Positions 12,050 to 23,008 of a DNA stretch of 64,000 nt are shown piece by piece. Within the stretch, counting starts at the first letter, position 1; every line of letters starts with the position of its first letter. Below the pieces are notes generated by a model. It did no database searches, was not told where the DNA came from, and saw nothing but the letters and a program-made list of their open reading frames with translations. Source of the DNA: Acanthochlamys bracteata (taxonomy: Eukaryota > Streptophyta > Magnoliopsida > Pandanales > Velloziaceae); the NCBI GenBank assembly GCA_019914995.1, contig CM034144.1, positions 4,495,489-4,559,488 on the forward strand. Direction: 5' to 3'. The translations under genes and the position numbers were made by a program.

Positions 12050-13240
12050 AACCTATATTACTAGAGGATATGTGTTACGACCTGTCATTGTCGTATGTAC
12101 GTCAGTGGCTGCTCTATCATATAGATATAAAGAATAATTTTCTTCATAGTGCATTCCAATGTTTTGTAGTATGCAGCCCTCCAAGGGTCACTCTATTCTT
12201 GCAGGCTATGTACATCTTATTCGTCGTGCTAGTTACAGCATAATTTGAATGTTTAGGTAGGTCGTTATATAGACAGGTTTTTAGTATAGTTATCAAGATT
12301 ATTCTTTATTTATGTCATCATCGTCGTAGAGGTGGGTACTATTATTATATATTGATGACATAATTAAGATAGGAAATGATTCAGCAACATAGAATCATTA
12401 TTATTAGCAACTCCAGATAAAAGATCTTAGTTATACTATTTTCTTTGAATGGGAGATTGCAAAAAATGATAGAAGGATTCTTATTTTTTAGCAAAAATAT
12501 ATTTCAAACATTATTGCAACTATAGGAATATCCAAAAAATCGAATAGTCGATACTCTTTTAGAATGTCATATAAAGCTTTGTTCGCAGATGGTGAGCATC
12601 TCACCATCTACTCTGTATGAATGGCTTATGGGTCAGCTTTTGTATCTCTACATGAGTATGTCAGATATTTCTGATGCGATTAGTATTATCAATTAGTTCA
12701 TTTCTATAACTCGATCAACATATTATAGTGCTTTATTGAAACTTCTAAGATATCTTTAAGACATTGCCATTCATCCATTTTGTATGTCTTTTACATCGAT
12801 ATCGTAGTTTTGAGATTTTATAGATTGGGTAGGTGATCTGACCACTAAAGGACTTATTATATGTTTTTGTTCTCACTAATTTTGTGACGAAGTAATAAAT
12901 ACGGAGTTGTTGCATGCTCGTTAACAGAAAAATATAGAGTTAGAGCTAATATTATAAAAGAGTTGTTAATGTGCGGAAACTACTTTTTAATTTGGACGTT
13001 ATATTGTACCACCCGCACCTCTTCATTATGACAACCAAAGTGCTCTTTAGATTGCAAGTAATTTAATTTTTTCTTGAACAGATAGAATTTATTAAGATTG
13101 ATTGTCAATTCATTTCATAAGTATATTTCTATCGAGCAGCATTTCAATTACCATATGTTTCTATTAATCAGCTAGCAGACTTTTTCACAAAGTTGAACCT
13201 CATCCTGAAATTTCAAATATTATTAAGCAAACTCATATTT
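12050..13240 (+). mobile_element. Ty1/copia RT and RNase H remnant, second lineage
   Basis: Frames broken by many stops show YHIDIKNNFLH near 12110 (family: QLDVxNAFLHG), YIDDIIKIG near 12345 (the YVDD box), GDLTTKGLIICF near 12835 (RNase H), a degraded CDNQSA region near 13030, and QLADFFTKLNL at 13168-13200 (family: QLADIFTK). The order and spacing are those of a copia pol gene. It differs in wording from the 28648-33722 family, so it is a separate lineage. 13241-13544 is AT-rich and may be its decayed 3' LTR. Confidence 0.72.
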
Positions 13241-13544
13241 TTTGACCCATCATAAGTTTTAAAAAAGATACTAAATTAAATTATTTAGCTATATATAAAA
13301 TTGGCCCATTATATGTATTATATATATTCTCATATGCAAATCTTAGCTATCAACCATCATTCATCATCATATTCAAATTTTCATATTTATTACTTGTCAA
13401 TTATTCCAAATATAAAAAAAATTAAAAAAATAAAGATATTTGGTATTAAAAGTTATTGTATATACTATAAATTTTTTATATAAAACTTAGGTTTTTTTAT
13501 TTATGCAGTAAAAGAGTCATTCCAGCAAAAAAATCTTATTAATG

Positions 13545-13549
13545 GGTAT
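13545..13549. repeat. Target-site duplication GGTAT, left
   Basis: GGTAT directly precedes the TG start of the solo LTR and is repeated directly after its CA end at 14823-14827. This is the 5-bp duplication expected of gypsy integration. Confidence 0.88.
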
Positions 13550-14822
13550 TGATGTAGATAAAATCAACTAAGAAGAACTCAGTGATTCTATCCTAGTCTA
13601 TCCCGCAAGTGCACGATTGTCGTCTACCGTATAGCAGATAACGAGTTTGTTCCACAGAGATTGTTGTTAACTCTAATCCAAGTTTTTAGTAACAAAAGTT
13701 GTGTTTGTGAAAGCGAATCAAAAGTGTACGAGGACTAAGAATGAAAAGTAACGTATGGATCGAGAAAACAGGTATGCAAACAACTGAAATTTTAGAATCC
13801 ACCACTAATATCTCTAATTTAATCTTTATGATAATAGATTATGATAATTGTGAAGACTTTGTATCTAACACCTTGGTCCAGTTCTTAGATACGATTTCTA
13901 ATTACGATTTTAACTTTGGTCCAGTATAAAATCACCTATCGCTAGTGATATTCTAACTCCTTGTTTAGAAATTACTAACAATGCATTAGGTTCTGCGAAA
14001 TCATAAATCATGTAGTTACATTCACCTTGGTCCAGTAAATATTAACTACAGTTATTAATTCTGTAATTCGTAAATTATACTCCGATTGGTCCTCGCAAAC
14101 ACAATTAATATAATAATTTAGATATCAAACTCAATGCTAATCATACATGCAAATTTAACATCTAAACATTCTTTCAAACAAGAATTAACAACTCACATAA
14201 AATCAACAATCCATACATCACATAATATTCAAGAAATAAATTAAATTTATTAAATTTTCATCCTAACTCCAGTTTAGAGAATTTAGCCACTCATATTAAT
14301 ATTACACACAATAATATTGTATGAAAAATAAAACATGACATTAAAAAAAAAAAAGCAAATCTGAAGAATTTTTCGTCTTTAATCTGATCTTCCTTCTGTC
14401 TCCCGTTTGGCTCTATTTAGGTTTTCCGTTGGCTCTTCGTTGCTCCTTCGATGTCCTTCTTGGCTCTCTATTTACCTCTTTTTATAGTGAAACTTCCTTC
14501 CATAAAATTAGGCAAAAGATATATTCAGGATATTCGGATTAGATTTGATGTAGATTTGTTGCTATATTTGATGTTAGATTTGATACTAAATCTTTGATTT
14601 AGATTTGATTAGTCAAATGCATCAATAAAGATCGCCGCTTGATATTTCCTTCCATGATTAACTTTTTTATTTTATTTCTTCAATAATTTGCTTCTTTATT
14701 CACCTATACTTCACAAAATAAAATAAATTAAATTAATTCATATTGTGAATAGAATTTTAATAAAATTCTAATATTTATTATAATAATAAGATATAATAAA
14801 TATATCACATTACACATTATCA
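13550..14822 (-). repeat. Solo LTR of the Athila-type family, inverted
   Basis: The reverse complement matches the 3' LTR at 5553-6824 from end to end with only scattered substitutions. It begins TGATAATGTG and ends ATCTACATCA. No internal element sequence is attached on either side and the flanks carry the same GGTAT. It is therefore a solo LTR, formed by recombination between the two LTRs of a once complete insertion. The open frame at 13741-13929 is within the LTR and is not a gene. Confidence 0.93.
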
Positions 14823-14827
14823 GGTAT
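14823..14827. repeat. Target-site duplication GGTAT, right
   Basis: This is an identical 5-bp copy of the left duplication at 13545-13549, so the insertion site has not been rearranged since integration. Confidence 0.88.
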
Positions 14828-16384
14828 GCTGATAGCTAGTTTGGTGCGAAATTCATTGGTTGGTTGGTTTATGTCAAAGATGAATATGCCAAGAATGGCA
14901 ATATTGATAGAACCAATAGGACAACGGCCTCTTCTGGATAGACCCTTGCTGCAGCCCAAACCACTGCTTGTTTGGCCCATGGGAGTTTTCTAAATTTGGT
15001 GCAACTTCTAGTAGTTTTCAAAACATCTACAAAAAAGAAAGTCTAACTAACAAATTAAAGACCGCCACATTAAAAATGAAGTTTGTTAGCATTCGAAATT
15101 ATTTTACTTTATACAACACAGACAAGTACTTCAAATTTTGTTTGGCCGAATGCTTAACTTTTAATTGCAGAAGGCACAAACAACTTAATGTCTCCATATG
15201 CCTAACTAGTAACAGAATAAAATTTGATACTTAGAACTAAAGAGAACGTTTTCGGATTTGTTTTCCTCTTGGACTAAGCAACATGCAAAGTTCTTGTTAG
15301 AAAAAGCGTACAATCCCCAGAAAAAAATAATAATAACTAAGAAGACTTATTCATTTATCAAAACAAAAAACTGTTTTGCATTACCATCACATAAAGCAAA
15401 GTTGTGGAGACCTGAATTTAGGTAGTGACACACAAACCTGTTGCAACTACCGTCAACTATTTCCTTCAGCACCATTCTCTGCTCTTGAACTAATAAACTG
15501 CTGTTTGTAGCAATTTTCAAGCACTCAGTATGTGCTTGTAGGTATGGCCCATATGCCATGGTTTCGTTATAATACATAGTTCTGTAATTGTTATCAGTAA
15601 TTAATAAGCGTAGAAACAAAAATATCAGTGAAAGATAAGGAGAAAATCCTCACCGTCTTCTCCGATCTACCAAAAGAACATTAGGAATTTCGTTTCTATT
15701 GCGTGCGGCAGAGCAAACGGTTGAAGATGCGGCTGAATAGTTATGTAGGCAATTTTGCAAAAATCCCTCCAAATTCAATTAATTATAATCTCCTTCGAAA
15801 TAGAAACTTATAAAATCATATGTAGAATTGCGATCATAAAGATATCGCCATCAAGATCATGATTCTAACACAATCTTGTATAAAATACGAACTTCATAAA
15901 AATAAAATCACTTTGGTTAAATAAGATCGTAACTAAGATTTTAAAATTTAAATCATTATTTAGATAATCATGCATTTAAGAACACATTTTATTGCTTTGA
16001 ACTGCTAACATATTTTATGGAATTTCATAAGTCCAAGATTTTAAGTACATTCATTCAAACTAAAATAGATTCTTCGTCGTATCTTTCAAACCAAAACATT
16101 TGATAGTACAATTTTGTATTACATTGTATTTTATTTACTCACATTTAAATATATAAGAAGCTGAAAATAATAAAAATATAAAATTAGAAAAAAAACATAC
16201 TTTAAAATTGTAATTTTATCTTTAGTTTTTAACAGCTCTATGTGGAACGCTAGTTCCAGTTTTTCAATTTGATTTAATTTTATGATTAGTGATGATCGAC
16301 CCTGCGCTCAACATCCGTCACTCTTTGGCATGTAGTAAAATATACTTGTTCTTGTGGTTAGCATAAGAATATTTTTATGTAGCA
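14828..16384. other. Spacer, no convincing gene
   Basis: The minus strand has a 90-residue open frame at 15347-15619. Upstream of it, near 15648-15658, is a possible splice donor (AGACGGTGAGG) after a GC-richer patch. This could be the leftover of a small transcribed unit, but no protein family is recognisable. The other frames are short and featureless. Confidence 0.35.
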
Positions 16385-16825
16385 GTAGACAGTACTTTCA
16401 TATTATTTTTTGATTAAAAAAATTTTATATTTTTTAACAAAATTTAAATATTATATATATATATATATATTATTTTAAATCAAAAAAATTAAATTTACTT
16501 TAAAATTTTAATAATAAATTTGATTTTATAAAAATTTTTATTTAATTACTCTCAAAAGTCCACTCCATCCAAGAGACCTTGAGAGTCCGTCTGGAATTGT
16601 ATTTTTTTAACAGTATTTTTTAAATTTTTATTTTAAATTTTTTAATATAAATTTTATAAGTATCTAAAAAATTTATTTAAAAATTTAAAAAATATAAAAA
16701 AGTTTTACATAATAAAATATTTTTATTATTTTTTTAAAATAAAAAAAAATAACTTATTTTTTTAAAAAAAATTATTTATTTTTAAAAAATTTTATTTTAT
16801 AAGTAATTACGAACGCTCTTGAGCT
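16385..16825. repeat. AT-rich MITE-like repeats, copies 2 and 3
   Basis: Two adjoining AT-rich blocks (16385-16555 and 16580-16820) are separated by a short GC-richer piece. The second starts GTCCGTCTGGAATTG and ends GAACGCTCTTGAG. These are CGTTTGG/CCAAACG-like words, as often found at ends of small hAT-type elements. An (AT)n run lies at 16452-16471. Confidence 0.4.
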
Positions 16826-17489
16826 TAATCTCTCGTAGAAATGAAAATATTTTCATAAACATTCTAAATATTTTTCAAAAGAAAACAACAATTCATAATA
16901 CATCGGAGCAAACCAAATCTGGACCTGTTGAGATTTGAGTCGAGAGACGCGGCCTTAGAACTGCTCTAAGAGCCAGTTTCCGTACGCAGTTCATCGCATT
17001 GGAATTAAACCTTGCGAACAAAAAGTGGTCCTTTTCTCAAACTACCAACAAAATACTAATTAATTAACAATAACGTGCACATGTGGTGCTAAATTGCTGA
17101 ACTTTTTATCGGAATATAGAATCATGTTAAGAATCTGCACTCCCTGTTGCATGGGAGCAGCCAAGCAGAAGTGTGCCAACAAAGTGTGGTTCATATTAGC
17201 TGGCTAAGTGGCCATGACGTCAAGCCCACTCATGAATGCGATCGTACGAAATGGATTCAGTGGACCTGAATACTACGTTTTCTCTTAATTCTTTTTTTTT
17301 CTCTTTTTTGCTTTTGTTAAGAATAACATGTCATGTTTTGTACTGTAATGTAATTCCTTTTTATTTTGTATTGACAACAAAAAAGAAGTGGCTGATGCCA
17401 TACTAAACCAATGTTGTATTGCCCATCTTGGTACTCTAACGATTGCTAAGGTATTGCCGGTTCTTAACATGAGACCGGTATCATTAGAG

Positions 17490-17720
17490 CCGTTTAAATT
17501 TGCTTAAAATAAAATATTTTATTAATAAATAAATTTTTTATTTTTAATAAGTGAGTTTGTATTTTTAATTTAAAAAAAAATTTATATGAAAGTTTTATGA
17601 GACAAAATTTATTATATTTAGAAAATTTTTTAAAATTTGTAATATTATAAACAAATTTTAAATAAAAATAAAAAATTAGATGAAAAAGTAATTAAAAAGT
17701 ACTCCTACATAGGCACACAG
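17490..17720. repeat. AT-rich MITE-like repeat, copy 4
   Basis: Same AT-rich word set as at 8560-8815, including AAATAAATTTTTTATTTTTAA and GAAAATTTTTTAAAATTTG. No inverted ends were recognised. Confidence 0.35.
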
Positions 17721-20700
17721 TATTTATAGCTGTACTTGGGATTGGATTATTTATATTTATTTGTTTTTATAGCACATGATGTGCAGTAAGAAGATGACAC
17801 ACATGGTTGTTTGTGCAGTATAACAGCGATCGAAGTTACTAGGAGACGTTTGGCGTTATTTTTAATTATTTGTTATTAAGTATAACTAATTGAAGCGATT
17901 GAATTTAAAAATTAAATAAAAAACAAATAGTATCTGCCAATAATAAAGTAATCGATATGGATTCCCCCCTAACTTATGGAGCTTAATTAATTAAATTAAT
18001 TAAAATTGAATATCCCAAAGATTCCTGATTTTTCACGTGCCATGATAGGAATCTAACACAGAATCATATCCTTAATTAAATAAATCCACAAGAGAAATCG
18101 TCAAGTGGTATTTCAAAAAAGACCACTATGAACCCGTAAAATCAAAAACATGCACTTAATTTAAGTGTTGGTAGATTCAAATTGACTATCTAGTCCATCC
18201 AAAATTATCAATTCGGTCAATAAAATCAATTCAGATCTATAAAAAATTGATTGTGCTATTAATTATGTAGAATCCAAATTCGGAACCCATCCGTCTGGGT
18301 CGATCCTAGCCATTAAAATTTTAAAAAGTAAAATCTTGATCTTACTATAGCTGGGTGCACACGCAACCACATTCAATGTTCACCCGTCTCTATTGATCCG
18401 TCATTTTAGTTTCTCTAACAAGGTTGTCTTTACGCGTGAGGTTTGTTTTTCTCTTCTCTTAGCTCATCTTTGTCCCTGCTCTCCAATCTCCAATACCATT
18501 TCTATCTCCTCTTTGGCTAGCCTCCCTCCCGCTTTCGCCACTCTCCGATAAGATCTCTAGCTCTCCGCTCTTACAAAGTATTTTTTCTCTGTTCTCTAAC
18601 TCTAATTTACTGATTACATTCTCTGTTTCTCCGTTCTTTGATTCCGCCTACGTCTTCGATTTCTCTAACTTTTTGCTGCACCCCTTTGTTGGCTGACTTC
18701 ATTATCTACTCTACTGCTCACTTGCAATTTCAATACTATGTCATACAATATCTGTTGCTCATTCAAATCTCTCTACTAATTCTATCACGCAATCATCAAA
18801 AATTATCCTCAGGTGTCGAGTGCCGATTTGAGATCTGCTCAGCTCTTCATCTTCATTCTTTCTTCGTTACTCTGCTCATCGATTTTCTCTACTCTGCTCG
18901 TCAAGAGTGGAGAGATAGGGTTTTGAACCTCCATCTTTGAAGGCTTCAATCAAGAATCGATTGATTAGTTGATTTGATTTTTTTTCTTTGATCTAGCTAT
19001 TATTATTCAGATCTATGATTGAATTTTATTATAATTTTTTATGCTACTGTTTTTCTATTCTCTATTTCTTTAAAAAAAAAAAGTAGAGGTTTACGACATC
19101 TTGGTTATCTAATATTTTTTTGTTCTTTTGAAAGATTCTAGAAAGATACTGAACAAGGACGACCACATTTTATGAGAATAAATGGATTTGAGTGTTCTAC
19201 TTCCCACTGATTGTTTCAATTTGATAAATTGGAAATTAGATGCTTGTATTTGCTAGTATCAGCTTTGTTAATTGCTTGTGTTTGGTTAGTGAAAATTAGA
19301 TGGTTAATGTAATTGTTAGAATTTTTTTTTAACTTGTGATATTATTGTGATGTTTGGATGATTGATTGATTGCTGTTGAAAGTTGGCCTTGGCTGGCAAA
19401 TCACCCACATGTTGACTCAGTGAGCCAATTCGTTGACCTGCTGGGTCCACTCAACAACTGATGATTCAGACAGCTTTTTAAAACGATATCCAATTCGATT
19501 ACGAGAACTATGCTTTTTAATTGATTGAACACGAACAATAGGCTTTATGATCATAATCAACATAAAAAAAATATTTATTTTTTGAAATCATGGCGATATA
19601 GGTATTGGCAAAAAAAGCGTGCATCAAAAGTTAATTGATGATTAAAAACACAATCAAAATATTTACTTATCAATATAAAATTATACAATTACTTAACGTA
19701 TGGAACTATAAACATAGACCTGATTTATGCTTTTTTATACTAGAACGTCAAATATAATTTGAGCACGTCTTATAGATAATGTTGAAGATAATGCTTTCAA
19801 GGTTAATCCTATCAGACAACATCACACCACGTACTTAATTTCATGGTAATCTTCTATCCGTAGGTCATGAGGCAAGATACAATGCAGATAGACTTGGAAA
19901 GCTTCCTCTCGCTAACGTAAATTGTTTTTTTATAATTTTAATTATTTCTTTTCTAATTTGTTCTATAAATTAAGACTGCTATGCTTAATCAGCTAGTTGG
20001 ACATGCAAACTCATAGTCTACAAATAGCAAATTTTATAATGTACTAACTCGAATGAAGAAAATTTTCATATCTATCCTGTACTTCTTATGTAAGAATTTT
20101 GTAATCCACAGGCGACGTAAATTGGACTTGGTAAAAAGCAAAAAATATTATTTAATTAGCCTTCTTGTAAAGTAATTCAATTAGTTGGGTATTAAATATT
20201 TTAGCTAATGAATCCACATCAATTTTACGAACATGTCCCACCAAAATGTCAATGTAAAATGTTCATGCATTCCTTGGTGTCTTTATTTTTCTCTATTAAA
20301 TGCCTCCATAACACAAAATTCTATTTTTGTATTAGCGCATGTTCTAACTAAACAAAAATATGTTTTGCTAAATTGAGTTTTACAAAATTAAAATTTAGAG
20401 AAAATAAATTTAGATCAGAGTAGAACTCAAAATAGTAATTAATATACGAGATGAAGTAGATAGAGTTTAGAGTAAAATTTTGATAAAATCGAATTTGGTG
20501 TAGAAATATAATTCATTGTAGTAGCTTAAATTATTTATTAATCCAACTAAAATTTTGAAAGAGAAGCGAAAATTTTGCAATTGAAACTATCATCATTAAA
20601 TTTCCCTTCCTATTTCAGATGTAGATACACATTTCACTTATTTTAATTACCATTTTAAATTTTATTTTTATTTCTATAATAAATTTTATTTTCAATTTTA

Positions 20701-20879
20701 TTTTATATATTTTAATTACTGTCCAAAATTTTACTTTTACTAAATTTTACTTTTACCGAGTTTTACATTCAAGAAACGCTTACTTGCATGCGATTGAAAT
20801 ACTCTCTTAAAAACAATTGGTAAACTTCAGTTGATGTGAAATATGATGGCAACGATCGATGTTTGAGATGTTTTCCAAG
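17721..20879. other. Long spacer, possible leader-like tract inside
   Basis: 18360-18960 is strongly pyrimidine-rich on the + strand with many CTCT words, like a plant 5' leader, and its open frame (18638-18940) has no domain. 19380-19460 has a GC-richer patch with GTTGACTCAGTGAGCC words. Either could be a decayed transposon or an old promoter. Nothing can be assigned in 19000-19380 or 19560-20879. Confidence 0.35.
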
Positions 20880-21775
20880 TGTTTAAAATAATGAGCATTT
20901 TTTAAGTAAAGCTTATTTTTAAATTTTTATATCAAATAAATTTTATTTTTTATTTAAAAATAATATATATATATATATATATTAGAATTATATGATAATT
21001 CATTTATACTTTTCAAATAATTTAAAATTTTTTTAAATACTTTAAATATTTATTTGAAAAAATGAAAACTCTTTAGAATAAAGAGCAGTGTATGAGTACT
21101 GCCAAACTCCCCTTACCGATTGAATATCCTCTAGGTTGATGGTATCATGGAGTGAATCTTTATAGGAATCTGCTTTGACTATCACGTTAATGAAAGGTGA
21201 TTGATCGATATGATAAGCCTCTTTAATTAGGATATCACAATTAATTGCAACAGATTTCAACTGCTTTTCTCAACTTTTACTGAGAGTGTGCTTCTGATTA
21301 CTTAAAAATGAGTTCTTCAGAATAAGTGTTGAGAAGTAAGTTCACTAAGAAGTTGATTAAAAAATAAATTTAGTCCTGCACATCAGTTATATTTTAAAAT
21401 GGCTTTCAAATATTTTTTATCAGCGACAAATTAGATTTAAAAATAATTTGAAAGTTAGTTTTAAAAAGTAATTTCAGTTGGGATGAAATTAAAACACCAT
21501 AAGTGATTCCAAACTAACTTTTATGGCAAAAATAAGTAAGATCTAAGCAACTAATAAGTATAACAGTTATTTTAAAAGATGCTTAGAGTACTTGACATAA
21601 GAGTTTTTAAAAATAAATTATTTAAAATTTTTCTGAAAATAAATTTGATTTTTTATTAAAAGATAAAACTTATACATATAAAAATTTTATAATGTACAAT
21701 TTTACATATACTTTTCAAATTTTTACAAAATCTTTAAAAACTATAAAAAATTTATTTAAAAATAAAATGGTGAAT
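20880..21775. repeat. AT-rich MITE-like repeats, copies 5 and 6
   Basis: Two AT-rich blocks (20880-21065 and 21590-21775) share the words AAGCTTATTTTTAAA / AAAATAAATTATTTAAA with the other copies. A (TA)n run lies at 20963-20982. The DNA between them, 21066-21589, has a 72-residue minus-strand frame with no family likeness. Confidence 0.35.
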
Positions 21776-22850
21776 GAAATAAACGGCTTTGCCCAATATG
21801 GCGTTAATGTGACAAACAAATAAGAAAAGAAATGTGTGGTAGGCGGAACGCCATCCAGAGTGCAAAACTGGCTATTAATGTTAAAATAAAGCGGAAAGGT
21901 CCGCTAAACATAGAAAATGATAATGTAGAATTTGAAATCTCTCTTCTCAATAATTGATAATAAAAGAATGAATACAACTCTCTATGTAGAACAAAATTTG
22001 TACTATATAAAATCAATAAAAAAAGAATATGATAGAAAACTAATGAGAAAAAGTAAAAGATAAATTTTATAATTAAATTGAACTATTATAGAAAGAAATT
22101 ACCATTCATAATTTTGTTAAGATTTTTTCTCAGGTTGGAGAGTGAACGTAATAAACTGTCAACTTGTCTTTTGTCGCTGAGGACGAGTAACGAAATACAT
22201 GGATGCAAATTGCAATCAACGGTGGTGAGGGTGAAGAAGCAACAAATATATGCTGATTCAAATTACGATTTGTTGTGCTTATGGTGATGAATTTGACTGA
22301 AAATGAAAATAAAAATACGCTCAGTCAAATTACAATCAACTATGGTGGTGGCGGCAATGGTTTTTACTAAAATGACTAACGAAGATATGCTGATTCAATT
22401 GAGATCGGTTGGGATGGCGGTGATCATTTTTACTGTTTCAGTTAATAGCCAAAAAATTTTCGAATAGAGTACCACCGACAAGGTGAAAGTTTTTTATAAA
22501 CCAAAAATCAAGTTGAGCACTGTTAAAGTATTAATCGACACAATAAGTTAACCATCGTTTTTACGGTACTAGAGACACAAGAAGATCACGGGCGTGCATA
22601 CTAGCACGTGCTATCTGCTTCTGATTCTATGCTCTGTCAAAAAAATCATCTTCAAGATTCTTAACTCTATAAAAATAAAAGATTCCTCTCCGTTCTTACT
22701 GTTTGCTTAGAACATATTTTATCGCAGAAACTAATTTAAAGATAACTTCATTTTTTAAAAAACATATACACAAACCATTCGCTAGGGCCTGCGGATCCCA
22801 AACAGTTTACATTCACTCGATATAACAATTTCCTTTTAAGTCCGCGCAAC
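21776..22850. other. Spacer upstream of the asparaginase gene
   Basis: Two imperfect direct copies of a segment are seen: 22205-22275 and 22325-22410 share AAATT(G/A)CAATCAAC and ATGCTGATTCAA. This suggests an old local duplication or transposon remains. 22560-22850 should contain the asparaginase promoter. CACGTG-like words occur near 22600. Confidence 0.35.
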
Positions 22851-22856
22851 TCCGCC

Positions 22857-22864
22857 TATAAATA
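22857..22864 (+). promoter_or_regulatory. TATA box of the asparaginase gene
   Basis: TATAAATA stands about 150 bp before the start codon, in a locally GC-richer upstream region. Transcription would begin near 22890, leaving a leader of roughly 120 nt that contains the hairpin at 22925-22953. Confidence 0.6.
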
Positions 22865-22924
22865 CGTTTACGTAAACTCAACTCGCGGCCATCACCTTCT
22901 TCACCATCTCTCTTTCTCTTGTTC

Positions 22925-22953
22925 GTAACTGATAACTTTTTGTTATCAGTTAC
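22925..22953 (+). promoter_or_regulatory. Perfect 12-bp hairpin in the asparaginase leader
   Basis: GTAACTGATAAC, a TTTTT loop and GTTATCAGTTAC form a perfect stem of 12 base pairs, 56 nt upstream of the start codon. If the leader starts near 22890 the hairpin is in the mRNA and could affect translation. It may also be a palindromic protein-binding site or a tiny foldback insertion. Confidence 0.7.
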
Positions 22954-23008
22954 CAATCTAGAGAAAGAGATAGAGATCTAAGAATAGTATAGTAATAACA
23001 AATTAGGA

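Noticed and set aside
13741..13929. 62-residue frame
   Set aside because: It lies within the solo LTR and is not conserved in frame in the other LTR copy.
15347..15619. 90-residue minus-strand frame as a gene
   Set aside because: No family likeness and no convincing exon partner beyond one possible donor.
18638..18940. 100-residue frame as a gene
   Set aside because: Pyrimidine-rich low-complexity DNA without any recognisable domain. More like a leader or transposon remnant.
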